The notes beneath the pieces were generated by a model, which was not told the origin of the DNA, searched no databases, and saw only the letters and a list, made by a program, of their open reading frames with translations. Positions 53,928-62,577 of a DNA stretch of 64,000 nt are shown here, one piece after another (within the stretch, counting starts at the first letter, position 1; the number at the start of each line of letters is the position of its first letter). The DNA lies in the NCBI GenBank assembly GCA_021780075.1, contig JAJXZL010000028.1, positions 1 to 64,000 of the forward strand, read 5' to 3'. Origin of the DNA: Acidobacteriota bacterium. Its GTDB lineage: Bacteria; Acidobacteriota; Terriglobia; Terriglobales; Acidobacteriaceae. Made by a program: the position numbers and the translations under genes.

Positions 53928-54596
53928 CTACTCCGCGTGGAAGACGACGTCGAACAGCAGCAGGCTGACCGTGGTGAAGATGATGTCGTATCCAACCAGC
54001 ATCTTGATCCAGAGCGTGGGGTCGCTTTCGCCGGTGAGGATGGCGGTGGTGGCCTGCACCATGGCGAGCAGGGCCGGAATGAAGATGGGAAACAGAATCA
54101 GCGACAGCAGCAGTTCGCGGTTGCGGCTGCGAATGGAGAGCGCGGCAAAGAAGATGCCGTTGCCCACCAGAGCCCATGTTCCGAGAGGCAAAACAACGGC
54201 GAGCAGCCACCCTTGTCCCGCGACATGAAGGTTGTAAAAGACGAAGAAGAATGGAGCCAGGAGCACCTGGACGATGGAGACAAAGAGAAAATTAGCAATT
54301 GCTTTCGCCAGAAAGAGTTCGGCCCCGGAGGATGGAACCATGCGCTGAGCGTCCATGACCTGATGGCGAATTTCGCGTGCCCAGGCCTGGTTGAGCGCGC
54401 TCACAGAGGCAAACATCGTGGCCACGCACAGCACGCCGCCGGCGATCTGCTGCGAGAATGCTCCGCGGGGGTCGAATGCGATGGAGAACAGAACAACGAC
54501 CAGCCCGGAGAAGAAGAGCATTGAGACGATCGCGTCCAGCGAGCGCCACTCGATGCGCAAGTCTTTTACGAGATGGGTCCAGAGGGCGCGGGGCAT
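53928..54596 (-). CDS. ccmB: Haem exporter membrane subunit CcmB
   Basis: 222 residues with six membrane helices, in the usual arrangement for CcmB (LVKDLRIEWRSLDAIVSMLF, FDPRGAFSQQIAGGVLCVAT, ALNQAWAREIRHQVMDAQRM). Together with CcmA and CcmC it forms the ABC module that releases holo-CcmE. The ATG overlaps the ybaK stop by one base (TGATG), so translation is coupled. Length is normal. Confidence 0.93.
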   Translation of the reverse strand: MPRALWTHLVKDLRIEWRSLDAIVSMLFFSGLVVVLFSIAFDPRGAFSQQIAGGVLCVATMFASVSALNQAWAREIRHQVMDAQRMVPSSGAELFLAKAIANFLFVSIVQVLLAPFFFVFYNLHVAGQGWLLAVVLPLGTWALVGNGIFFAALSIRSRNRELLLSLILFPIFIPALLAMVQATTAILTGESDPTLWIKMLVGYDIIFTTVSLLLFDVVFHAE

Positions 54597-55102
54597 CAGG
54601 CGTGGCCCTCCGGGGCGGGGGATTTTGTGAGGTCGGCGGTCTGAACCGGGACTTCGAGGGCCTCGGCGGCGCGTAGATAGTCGTTCGGGCTCAGGATAAG
54701 CTGCGTGCCGCGCGTTCCGGCGGAGACGCTGATCTGGTCAAAGAGAATCACGGTCTCATCCACGTAGACGGGGTAGGCCTTTTTTGCGCCGAAGATGGTG
54801 ACGCCGCCGCGGATGTAGCCGGTGAGCGGCTGGACGTCCTTGAGGGGAGCCATTTCTGCTTTGCGCAGACTGGCGGCGCGGGCCAGTTTCTTGAAGTCCA
54901 GTTCGGCATCTCCGGGAATGACGGCGAAGACGTATGCGCCGGGGCCGCCGGTGGTCAGCAGCGTCTTGAAGACCTGCTCGGGCGGCATGCCGATCTTTTT
55001 TGCCACGGTTGTCGCGGACAAGTCTTCCGGGTCCACCTCATATTCGCGGAGCTCGAACGGGATGCCCAGGTTTTCAAGGAAGCGCGCGCCGTTGGTCTTC
55101 AT
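54596..55102 (-). CDS. ybaK: YbaK/EbsC-type Cys-tRNA(Pro) deacylase
   Basis: 168 residues with the prolyl-tRNA editing fold (PFELREYEVDPEDLSATTVA, PGDAELDFKKLARAA, GYIRGGVTIFGAKKAYPVYV). It clears cysteine wrongly attached to tRNA-Pro, in the cytoplasm. It sits inside the ccm operon with ATGA overlap to ccmA and one-base overlap to ccmB, an unusual site for a translation-quality enzyme. Confidence 0.92.
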   Translation of the reverse strand: MKTNGARFLENLGIPFELREYEVDPEDLSATTVAKKIGMPPEQVFKTLLTTGGPGAYVFAVIPGDAELDFKKLARAASLRKAEMAPLKDVQPLTGYIRGGVTIFGAKKAYPVYVDETVILFDQISVSAGTRGTQLILSPNDYLRAAEALEVPVQTADLTKSPAPEGHA

Positions 55103-55782
55103 AGCGTTGGGCTCCCATGTTCGAAGGAGGCTACGCGGCCCGCGCGCAGGGCAAGCACCCAGTCTGCGATGGGGGCAGCCAGCTCGCGCTGGTGGGTGGT
55201 GATGACGATGGTGCGGCTGCTGTGGCGGAATCCGGCCAGCAGCTCGACCATCTGGCGGGCGCTTTCCACGTCCATGTTCGAAAACGGCTCGTCGAGCAGC
55301 AGAAGTTCTGGAACGGGGAGCAGCACGCGCGCAAGCGATGTGCGCTGCCGCATGCCCTGCGAATATTGGCCGAGCGTGCGGGGCAGATCCGGGTCCAGTC
55401 CCACCATGCGCAGAGCTGCAGCAGGCTCAAGGCAGGCGCGTTCGGGGTAGAGGCTGGCGAAGTAGCGCAGGTTCTCCTGGGCAGTCAGTTCGTCGTAGAG
55501 CATGGGCGCGTGGCTCATGTAGCCAATGCGCGCGCGCGCGTCGTGGGGATCGTTGTTGCCGAAGACATGGACATTGCCGTGGCTGGGGCGCAGCAGGCCA
55601 GCGAGAATGCGCAGCAGCGTGGATTTGCCCGCGCCGTTTTCGCCAATGAGGACATAGCAGCGTCCGGGTTCAAGGTCCACGGAGACCTGGCGCAGCGCCG
55701 CAAAGGAGCCAAAGAGCTTGGATACCTGGTCAAGGCGGGCGCAAAGGGGCGAGCTGGCGGCCTCTGTAGCGGGCGCTGTCAT
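55099..55782 (-). CDS. ccmA: Haem exporter ATPase CcmA
   Basis: 227 residues of ABC ATPase: Walker A GENGAGKST, Q-loop region MSHAPMLYDELTA, signature YSQGMRQR (from LSGGQ), Walker B LLLLDEPFSNMD, and H-loop ITTHQ. It powers release of haem-loaded CcmE. The start ATG 55782 lies 4 bp after the ccmE stop; the longer frame upstream is antisense-like to ccmE. It looks complete. Confidence 0.93.
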   Translation of the reverse strand: MTAPATEAASSPLCARLDQVSKLFGSFAALRQVSVDLEPGRCYVLIGENGAGKSTLLRILAGLLRPSHGNVHVFGNNDPHDARARIGYMSHAPMLYDELTAQENLRYFASLYPERACLEPAAALRMVGLDPDLPRTLGQYSQGMRQRTSLARVLLPVPELLLLDEPFSNMDVESARQMVELLAGFRHSSRTIVITTHQRELAAPIADWVLALRAGRVASFEHGSPTL

Positions 55783-55786
55783 GCGG

Positions 55787-56311
55787 TTAGTTTGCGGTGG
55801 CCGGGTTGCCGGGGTTGGAGGCGGGTACGGCGGCGGCAGTCCGCGAGTTGGCGGGCGCTGCGGCTGGCTGCGCGGGTGTCGCTCCGGGCTGGCTGGGCGC
55901 GTATTTGCTGGCGCACTTGGCCTGCAATACCGTGGCGTGTAAGACGCCATCGCGTCCGTAGGTGCCCATGGCAAGAGCCTGCGAATCGTCCTTGAACGTG
56001 TCCGGTGGCGGCTCGGAGCCGTTGTACACCACCTTGAGCACGCGGCCCGTTGCGGCCTTGGGAGAGTGACTCTCGAACTCGTCCAGCAAAAACGTGACGT
56101 GGGGACCGCTCTGCTCAATGGAGCCGGGCTTCACGAAACCCTCCACGCGCAGATTGCTGTGGTAGGCCTTGTCACCCATGCCGCCGAGTTCGGCAATGGT
56201 GACGTAGTAGCTCTTGCTGGCCTGGGCGCCGGAGATGGCAAGCCAAGCAATGGTGCCAACAATAACGGCGACCGCAATGCCGATCCGCAGGGTGTTCGGG
56301 GAAATCTTCAT
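55787..56311 (-). CDS. ccmE: Haem chaperone CcmE, cysteine (CxxxY) variant
   Basis: 174 residues. A membrane anchor (~9-30) is followed by the OB-fold (YYVTIAELGGMGDKAYHSNL, RVEGFVKPGSI, VVYNGSEPPPDTFKDDSQAL). The haem-binding position reads AKCASKYAP, i.e. CxxxY, in place of the classic HxxxY. Such CcmE variants are known from archaea and some sulfate reducers and bind haem through Cys. An Ala/Pro-rich tail follows. It is the first gene of the operon. ATG 56311 or 56320 are possible. Confidence 0.9.
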   Translation of the reverse strand: MKISPNTLRIGIAVAVIVGTIAWLAISGAQASKSYYVTIAELGGMGDKAYHSNLRVEGFVKPGSIEQSGPHVTFLLDEFESHSPKAATGRVLKVVYNGSEPPPDTFKDDSQALAMGTYGRDGVLHATVLQAKCASKYAPSQPGATPAQPAAAPANSRTAAAVPASNPGNPATAN

Positions 56312-56431
56312 AGTCAACATCAACGATACGAGCGGAAGTGGGCAGGGTCAACCACCGGACGCATGGTGTGTGACCTGGATCACGTCTCGGCCGCGTTGCC
56401 CGCAGATGCCCTGCCTCGTCTGTGCGCCGCC

Positions 56432-58558
56432 TTAGTGCGCAGAATCAAGGGTTTGCGCAGCGCGGTCCAAGGCCTCGGCAAGCACGGTCAACTGCTGAGC
56501 GGCGAGCCCGGCATTATGAGCGTCAATGGCCTCATTTACGCCGGGGATCACGACTGCCGCATAACCCGTGTATTCGCCCGGAGCGTAAACGGTGTGCCGG
56601 TACCAGGGGCGGTTGGGCAGGCCGGCCGGAGACAAGAGCGCGGTTTCAGCCTGGCGGAGGGTCTGGTTGAGACGGGCAAGGTCGCCGGAAGGGGCGAGCT
56701 GAGCTGCGTGGGCTTTTGCGGCCGCAGCTGCAAAGCGGGCTGCGGCAGCTTGCGCCGCGCTGAAATCCAAGGTGCTGAAACCGTCATTTGCGGCTTTGCT
56801 TTTGGCTGCGTCGAGATAGGATGCAATCTCGTGCGCATAGGCTTCGTAGTCATAGGGCAGCACGTCCGCATCGGCCATGCGCAGCGCCTCCAGGCCGAAG
56901 ACGCGCGCCATTTCCTTGAGATAAGCAAAGTGCGGGTCGGCGTTCTCAGTGAACCAGGCATAGTCGTCGAAGGTCGAGTGGTAGACGCCGTAGGGGCCGT
57001 CGGAGCCGACGTCCGTGGAGGGCACACCCGCATGTTGCAGAAACGGAGTGAAGTCCGAACCGGAGCCGAGATCGCTTATCCGCACCTGTTCGTCGGGCTG
57101 GGGTGCCTTGCCTGAGGCACTGTGCTGGCTGTGCCTTGCGCTGCTGACCCTCCACTCTTCATACACCGTGCCGCCGAGCGGGCTCGGAACAGCCTGGGTT
57201 ATCTCGCGCACGAATTGCTTGAGCGAAGGGACGGCAGCGGCGGTGAAATCCGGCCCGGATACCCCCACGTCCGTGTTGAAGTACGCGACGGCGTGGTCGA
57301 GGGTCTGTGCGTGTTGCTCCACCCATTCAGTGGAACCGATGAGGCCCTGCTCCTCGGCGTCCCAACTGCAAAAGAGCATGGTGCGCCGGGGTTTCCAACC
57401 CTGCTTGAGCAGTTCGCCGATGCCGTGGACGGCCTCAAGCATGGCGGCGGTGCCGCTGTTGGGGTCCACCGCGCCGTAGACCCAGGCATCGCGGTGGTTG
57501 CCGGAGATGACCCACTCGTCAGGGGATTCCGCGCCTTTGATTGTGCCAATCACGTCCCAGATGATGCGTCGCTGATAGTCCTGTTGCGAGACCAGGTGGA
57601 CGCGCACTCCGCCGGGGCCCAGGTGATAGTGAAAGGGCAGCGCTCCCTGCCATCCTTCGGGCACGCCGGGGCCTTGCAGAGCCTGCAGGATGGGAGCGGC
57701 GTCGTGGTAGCTGATGGGGATGGAGACAATGTGAGGCTGGTTGCCGTCGGGAGAGACGCGTGCCGAGTCAGGCAGGTCGGGCGTAGAGGCCACACCGGGC
57801 GTCTCCGGGTCGCCGGGATACTTGAAGAGATACTGCACTGACCCGCGCTGTACGCCGGTCTCTGGCCGCCACGGACCCATGGGATAGGCGTCGCCCTTGG
57901 CATAGCCGTCATCCTGGGGATCGGAGTAGATGAGGATGCCGGCGGCACCGCGCTGCTCTGCCAGGTAAACTTTGACTCCGCGGAAGTTGGCCCCGTAGCG
58001 GGCGATGACGATTTTGCCGTGCAGGTCAATGTGCCGCGCGGCAAGCTGGTCGAAGTCCTCAAGGCGGCCGTAGTTGGCGTACACCACCTCGCCGGTCACG
58101 TCTCCCGAGCCGGAGGAGCCGTTGAAGGGCATCACCACCTGGTCATTCTTCTGGTAGGGATCACCGTTGACGTGCTCCCGGGTGGGGCCGCTCATCAGCA
58201 GCTTGCCGGTTGCATCCCGTGCCTCAACGCGCACGACCCTGGGCTGGTTGAGCAGCACGCGATAGGGCACAATCTCGGTTTCAAGGCCGGCGTCGCGGAA
58301 CATCTTTGCCACGTATTCGGCGCTTCTGCGATCCCCGGGCGTTGCGGCCATGTGGGGCTCCGCGGTCAGGGTCTTCAGCTCCGCGCCTGCCAATTTAGCG
58401 CTGGGCACGGCCAGGAACCGGGCCTCGATGGCTGCCTGCTGGCTGAAGTCCTTATATCCAAAGACCGCCGCCGGCGCGGCATGCAGGCCGGAGTGAGCAG
58501 GCTGCAGGCCGGGGACGAGGGCAAGAAGCAAAAAAAACGGAGAGAAGCGAATAAGCAT
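56432..58558 (-). CDS. M28 zinc peptidase, PSMA/glutamate carboxypeptidase II-like
   Basis: 708 residues, with signal peptide, PA-domain insertion (~155-290) and M28 catalytic domain. Co-catalytic zinc ligands are visible: NHRDAWVYGAVDPNSGTAAM (His and Asp), WDAEEQG (Glu-Glu), FNTDVG (Asp) and YHSTFDD (His). A C-terminal dimerisation-like helical domain follows. It probably removes C-terminal acidic residues from peptides in the periplasm. ATG 58558 gives the cleanest signal peptide. It is monocistronic and divergent from the MFS gene. Confidence 0.92.
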   Translation of the reverse strand: MLIRFSPFFLLLALVPGLQPAHSGLHAAPAAVFGYKDFSQQAAIEARFLAVPSAKLAGAELKTLTAEPHMAATPGDRRSAEYVAKMFRDAGLETEIVPYRVLLNQPRVVRVEARDATGKLLMSGPTREHVNGDPYQKNDQVVMPFNGSSGSGDVTGEVVYANYGRLEDFDQLAARHIDLHGKIVIARYGANFRGVKVYLAEQRGAAGILIYSDPQDDGYAKGDAYPMGPWRPETGVQRGSVQYLFKYPGDPETPGVASTPDLPDSARVSPDGNQPHIVSIPISYHDAAPILQALQGPGVPEGWQGALPFHYHLGPGGVRVHLVSQQDYQRRIIWDVIGTIKGAESPDEWVISGNHRDAWVYGAVDPNSGTAAMLEAVHGIGELLKQGWKPRRTMLFCSWDAEEQGLIGSTEWVEQHAQTLDHAVAYFNTDVGVSGPDFTAAAVPSLKQFVREITQAVPSPLGGTVYEEWRVSSARHSQHSASGKAPQPDEQVRISDLGSGSDFTPFLQHAGVPSTDVGSDGPYGVYHSTFDDYAWFTENADPHFAYLKEMARVFGLEALRMADADVLPYDYEAYAHEIASYLDAAKSKAANDGFSTLDFSAAQAAAARFAAAAAKAHAAQLAPSGDLARLNQTLRQAETALLSPAGLPNRPWYRHTVYAPGEYTGYAAVVIPGVNEAIDAHNAGLAAQQLTVLAEALDRAAQTLDSAH

Positions 58559-58831
58559 GACCAGAGCCCTTTGGCACGGCGACTTGAATGGATGCTGCCG
58601 CGCAGATGACGAGGGAGAGCACGCTCCAGATTGCGGGAGCCAAATAGCCAATATTACCGGCGATGACGGTTAAGCACATTCGACTGTGGGGCGGTTAGAA
58701 CAGATGCCTTCGCCCGTGAATTCGGTGATTATGCCACAGCTTACACTAAAGGTCAGGGGGGCGATGCTCTGAGCGCCGGGCAGCAGTTAGACAACGAGGG
58801 CGAGAACGCCGGGTCAGCAGAGACCGCGGCG

Positions 58832-60073
58832 GTGGTCCGCGCCCTGGCCCAGCGGGATGCCAACCGGCTTCCCCAGGTGGTGCGCGCCCTGCGCAACCCC
58901 AATTTCAGACTCTTCTGGAGCGGCAATTTTCTCTCGAACATCGGCACCTGGATGCAGAACGTGGCGCAGGGCTGGCTGGTGCTGGTGCTTACCAACTCCC
59001 CTTTCTGGCTGGGCGTGGTGGGTTTTGCGGGGTCCATTCCATTCCTGTTTTTCACACTTTTCGGCGGGGTGATTGCCGACCGCGTGGACAAGCGCAGGCT
59101 TCTGCTGATTACGCAGTCGACCATGATGATTCTGGCGTTTCTACTGGCGGGGCTGGCCTGGTTCAAAGTCATCACCGTGTGGGAGGTGGTTGTGATCGCC
59201 TTCCTGAACGGGACGGCGATGTCGATGAATCAGCCCAGCTACCAGGCGCTGGTGCCGCGGCTTGTGCAGCGCGAGGATTTGACCAATGCGATCGCCCTCA
59301 ACTCCGCGCAGTTCAACATGTCGCGCATTCTGGGGCCTTCGCTGGGCGGCTATGCCATGGCTGTTTTCGGCGTGGCGGGCAACTTCTTTTTGAACGGCGT
59401 AAGTTTTCTGGCGGTGCTGTGGGCGCTGGTGCGCATCCGCTACCCGATAGAGCAGGAGCGGCGGCAGGAGAGCATGCTGGACAGCCTGCGCGCCGGCTTT
59501 GGCTACGTGCGCAGCCAGCCGCAGATGCGCGTGCTCATCTGGATGATCGGTGTGGCCAGCTTTCTAACGGTTCCTCTGCTGACCTTCATCCCCTACTTTG
59601 CGCGCGATGAACTGCACGCCGGCGAAAGCGGGCTGGGCTGGCTGCTGGCCTGCTCCGGTGCCGGAGCCGTGCTGGGAGCGGTCACGGTGGCATGGCAAGG
59701 CACCATTCGCCATCGCGGCACGGTCGTATCCCTGGTGGGGGCGGGAGTGATGGCTGTTGTGGTGGCTTTCTGCTACTCGCACAGCTTTGTGCTGTCAGAG
59801 TTCCTCATGCTGCTTGAAGGCTTCGGCATGATTCTCACCATATCTTCGGTCAATGTGGCGATGCAGCACCTGTCAACCGACGAGATGCGCGGGCGGGTGA
59901 TGAGCATCTACGGCACATGCTTTCTGGGGCTGCCGCCGCTGGGCGCGCTGCTTGCGGGCGAACTGTCGCGACACATCCCCACGCCCCACGCGCTTGCGCT
60001 GATGTCGGGCGTGGCGATGCTCGCTTTTCTGGGATTCTTCGTGTTTTCCAGGCCGCTGCGGGAACTGGATTAA
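58832..60073 (+). CDS. MFS exporter (EntS/MFS_3-like)
   Basis: 413 residues with about twelve membrane helices. The MFS loop motif is GGVIADRVDKRRLLL, and the opening FRLFWSGNFLSNIGTWMQNV is typical of the MFS_3 / enterobactin-exporter-like family. The substrate is unknown. GTG 58832 is the start used; the frame is open further upstream without an ATG. The 3' end overlaps the convergent mscL stop by 4 bp. Confidence 0.88.
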   Translation: MVRALAQRDANRLPQVVRALRNPNFRLFWSGNFLSNIGTWMQNVAQGWLVLVLTNSPFWLGVVGFAGSIPFLFFTLFGGVIADRVDKRRLLLITQSTMMILAFLLAGLAWFKVITVWEVVVIAFLNGTAMSMNQPSYQALVPRLVQREDLTNAIALNSAQFNMSRILGPSLGGYAMAVFGVAGNFFLNGVSFLAVLWALVRIRYPIEQERRQESMLDSLRAGFGYVRSQPQMRVLIWMIGVASFLTVPLLTFIPYFARDELHAGESGLGWLLACSGAGAVLGAVTVAWQGTIRHRGTVVSLVGAGVMAVVVAFCYSHSFVLSEFLMLLEGFGMILTISSVNVAMQHLSTDEMRGRVMSIYGTCFLGLPPLGALLAGELSRHIPTPHALALMSGVAMLAFLGFFVFSRPLRELD

Positions 60074-60477
60074 GCCACCGGCTGAGCGCAGTGCGCGCAG
60101 CGGCGGGCGGCCGCGGGAATTTCGCTCAGGCACTCGGAGCACACTTTGGTTGCGGGCGCAGCGGGAGCCGCCTCTGGCTTCTTCAGCCGCGCCATCAGGT
60201 GATTCAAAGGCAGCACAATGGCAAAGTAGACCACAGCGGCAATGATGACGAACGAGACCGCTGCGTTGAGGAAGTTGCCGACCTTGACTGCGCCGCCTCC
60301 CACATGCAGAATGACGCCGCTGAAGTCGGGCTTGCCGATGGTGGCGGCGATCAGCGGGTTGAGCACGTCGCTCACCAGTGAATTGACGATGGCATTGAAG
60401 GCCGCGCCAAGAATGACGGCAACAGCCAGATCGACGACATTACCGCGAAGAATAAAGTCCCGAAATCCCTTCAGCAT
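60070..60477 (-). CDS. mscL: Large-conductance mechanosensitive channel with zinc-ribbon tail
   Basis: 135 residues. MLKGFRDFILRGNVVDLAVA is the conserved N-terminal helix and first membrane helix; a second helix follows at ~74-95. It opens under membrane tension to release solutes during osmotic downshock. The C-terminal ~25 residues form CSEC-N10-CAHC, a probable zinc ribbon in place of the usual bundle end. The gene is convergent with the MFS gene. Confidence 0.93.
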   Translation of the reverse strand: MLKGFRDFILRGNVVDLAVAVILGAAFNAIVNSLVSDVLNPLIAATIGKPDFSGVILHVGGGAVKVGNFLNAAVSFVIIAAVVYFAIVLPLNHLMARLKKPEAAPAAPATKVCSECLSEIPAAARRCAHCAQPVA

Positions 60478-60661
60478 CTCTTCCTCCCATGTGTCGTTGA
60501 ATGGTTTTTCATTTGTTGGCTGAGAAAGTACGACGTGTGGTCTTTAACTGCGGGTGCTGCGTGTGCACTGCCCATGCTACACGGGAAATCTGAAAGGGAA
60601 TAGGCAAATTGCGGTAAACTTCAGTCAGCTTCCCCGCAGACTGTGTGGTGGAGGTGGTGCG

Positions 60662-61123
60662 ATGAGCCCGGCTCGTGTGATTGCAATTGCCGCACTGGCT
60701 TTTCTGGGGTTTACCTCTCTGGCTGGCTCCATTTTCATGTTGGCTGACCCGGGCGGGGGTGTGTTGAATCTTCCTCTTAGCCTGCTCCAACATTCGCCAT
60801 TTCGTTCCTACCTGATTCCGGGCATTCTCCTGCTGGTCTCCAACGGGCTGCTAGCGCTGTGGGTTTTGTGGCTCGCCATGATGGCGAGACCCCGCTACGG
60901 TCTCTGGACTGCGTTCCAGGGCTGCGTTTTGCTGGGCTGGCTTGTGGTGGAATGCCTGATGCTGCGGCTGGTAATCTGGCCGCATTATCTCTACGGCGCG
61001 GTGGCGCTTGTGCTTGTTGTGGCGGGTCTGGCGCTGCGGCACGAAAATAGCGGTCCGCTCAGGGATAGGCAACCAGTAAGACGATCAGCGCAAGGATCAT
61101 CAGGTTGGTATAGAGCAGGATGA
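60662..61123 (+). CDS. Small four-helix membrane protein
   Basis: 153 residues with about four membrane helices (~5-27, 45-70, 80-97, 100-120). The family is unknown. ATG 60662 has GGAGG nine bases upstream. Its last 65 bases overlap the convergent gene at 61059-61355, and the final ~20 residues look less protein-like, so the true end may be less conserved. Confidence 0.65.
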   Translation: MSPARVIAIAALAFLGFTSLAGSIFMLADPGGGVLNLPLSLLQHSPFRSYLIPGILLLVSNGLLALWVLWLAMMARPRYGLWTAFQGCVLLGWLVVECLMLRLVIWPHYLYGAVALVLVVAGLALRHENSGPLRDRQPVRRSAQGSSGWYRAG

Positions 61124-61355
61124 GCACGCCCGCGTGGTAGAGGCTCCACTTGCGGTCGAGGCAGCGGATGGTTTCGCCCATGCCAAGGAGAGCGAAAAGC
61201 AGGGCAACGAGTTGCCAGCGCGAGCCATGCAGGTTCTCGATATAAGGAAAGCCCGCCAGGCGCAGGCTGACCATGAACGCGCCCAGTGAGAGCACAACGC
61301 CGCGCGCAAGCGACTTGTGCCGCAGGCGAAAAATGGAGGAGCGGGGAAGCACCAC
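61059..61355 (-). CDS. Small three-helix membrane protein
   Basis: 98 residues. A basic start (LPRSSIFRLRHKSLARG) is followed by three hydrophobic segments (~19-35, 48-60, 75-97). The GTG start has TGGA upstream. The family is unknown. It overlaps the neighbouring convergent gene tail-to-tail. Confidence 0.6.
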   Translation of the reverse strand: MVLPRSSIFRLRHKSLARGVVLSLGAFMVSLRLAGFPYIENLHGSRWQLVALLFALLGMGETIRCLDRKWSLYHAGVLILLYTNLMILALIVLLVAYP

Positions 61356-61379
61356 TCCATTCAGTGTAGAGGTTGGAGC

Positions 61380-62429
61380 CTACCCTGCCACAGTCTCCAT
61401 TTCGCGGAGTGAGGTTGCATAGGGCGCACGCAAGACGCCGCGCTCGGTGATGATGGCGGTCACATATTTCGCCGGTGTCACGTCGAAGGCGGGATTGCAG
61501 ATGCCCACGCCGTTGGGCGTGAGCTGCTTGCCGCCATGATGCGTGACCTCAACCGGGTTGCGCTCCTCAATGGGGATGGCTTCGCCGGTGGGTGTTGCCG
61601 TGTCAATCGTGGACCACGGAGCGGCCACGTAGAACGGAATGCCGTGTTCCCTGGCCAGGATGGCCACGTTGTAGGTGCCGATTTTGTTGGCAAAGTCGCC
61701 GTTGGCGGCAATGCGGTCCGCGCCGACGACGACGGCCTGAATGCGTCCGGCACGCATGAGGCTGGCGGCCATGTTGTCGCAGATCACGGTCGTGTCGATG
61801 CCGTCTTCCATCAGTTCCCACGCGGTGAGCCGCGCGCCTTGCAGAAAGGGCCGCGTTTCGTCGGCGAATACGCGAATGCGCTTGCCCTGCTCCACGGCGG
61901 AGCGGATGACGCCCAGCGCGGTGCCATAGCCGCAGGTGGCCAGAGCGCCGGCATTGCAGTGGGTCAGTACGCCGCCTTCTTCGGGCAGCAGCGCGCCGCC
62001 GAATGCGCCCATTGTCCTGCATGCGGCGATGTCTTCCTGATACATGGCGTGCGCCTCGGCGAGGATTTTCTCCTGCACCTGGGCGAGGGTCGCGTCGGAG
62101 GCCAGCAGATCCGCGAAGAGCTTCTTCATGCGGTCAATGGCCCAGAAGAGATTGACGGCAGTGGGGCGGGTTCCCGCGAGGCGGGCGCAGATCTTCTCGA
62201 ACTCGGGCGCGAACTCCTGCGGCGTGGCCGCCGTGGTGCGCAAAGCGCCCAGGGCAATGCCGTACGCGGCAGAGACGCCGATGGCCGGCGCGCCGCGCAC
62301 AACCATGGTGACAATGACGTCGGCCACCTGTTCGTAGGTTGTGGCGAGCACGTAGCTCTCTTCGAGGGGGAGCTTGGTCTGATCGATAAAGCGGACGCCT
62401 TCAGGGGTCCAGGCGAGAGTGGGAATCAT
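61380..62429 (-). CDS. mtnA: S-methyl-5-thioribose-1-phosphate isomerase
   Basis: 349 residues. It isomerises 5-methylthioribose 1-phosphate to the ribulose form in the methionine salvage pathway. Family signatures are clear: [35 protein letters not shown] (active-site Cys), [17 protein letters not shown] (active-site Asp), and [21 protein letters not shown] 62429 is the family start. No other salvage genes are in the window. Confidence 0.95.
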   Translation of the reverse strand: MIPTLAWTPEGVRFIDQTKLPLEESYVLATTYEQVADVIVTMVVRGAPAIGVSAAYGIALGALRTTAATPQEFAPEFEKICARLAGTRPTAVNLFWAIDRMKKLFADLLASDATLAQVQEKILAEAHAMYQEDIAACRTMGAFGGALLPEEGGVLTHCNAGALATCGYGTALGVIRSAVEQGKRIRVFADETRPFLQGARLTAWELMEDGIDTTVICDNMAASLMRAGRIQAVVVGADRIAANGDFANKIGTYNVAILAREHGIPFYVAAPWSTIDTATPTGEAIPIEERNPVEVTHHGGKQLTPNGVGICNPAFDVTPAKYVTAIITERGVLRAPYATSLREMETVAG

Positions 62430-62577
62430 GTATCCCCAGTGTAAACTGCCTGAGATGCGCGGCAACGGCGGCTGATGAAAACCTTTACAATTTCTGCTGG
62501 ACGCTCCTCCGTCCGCATGCGTAAAGTGGTTTTCGTACGGCAAAGGTTTACATGGAAAGCGCAGTTAAGGAGCAGTT

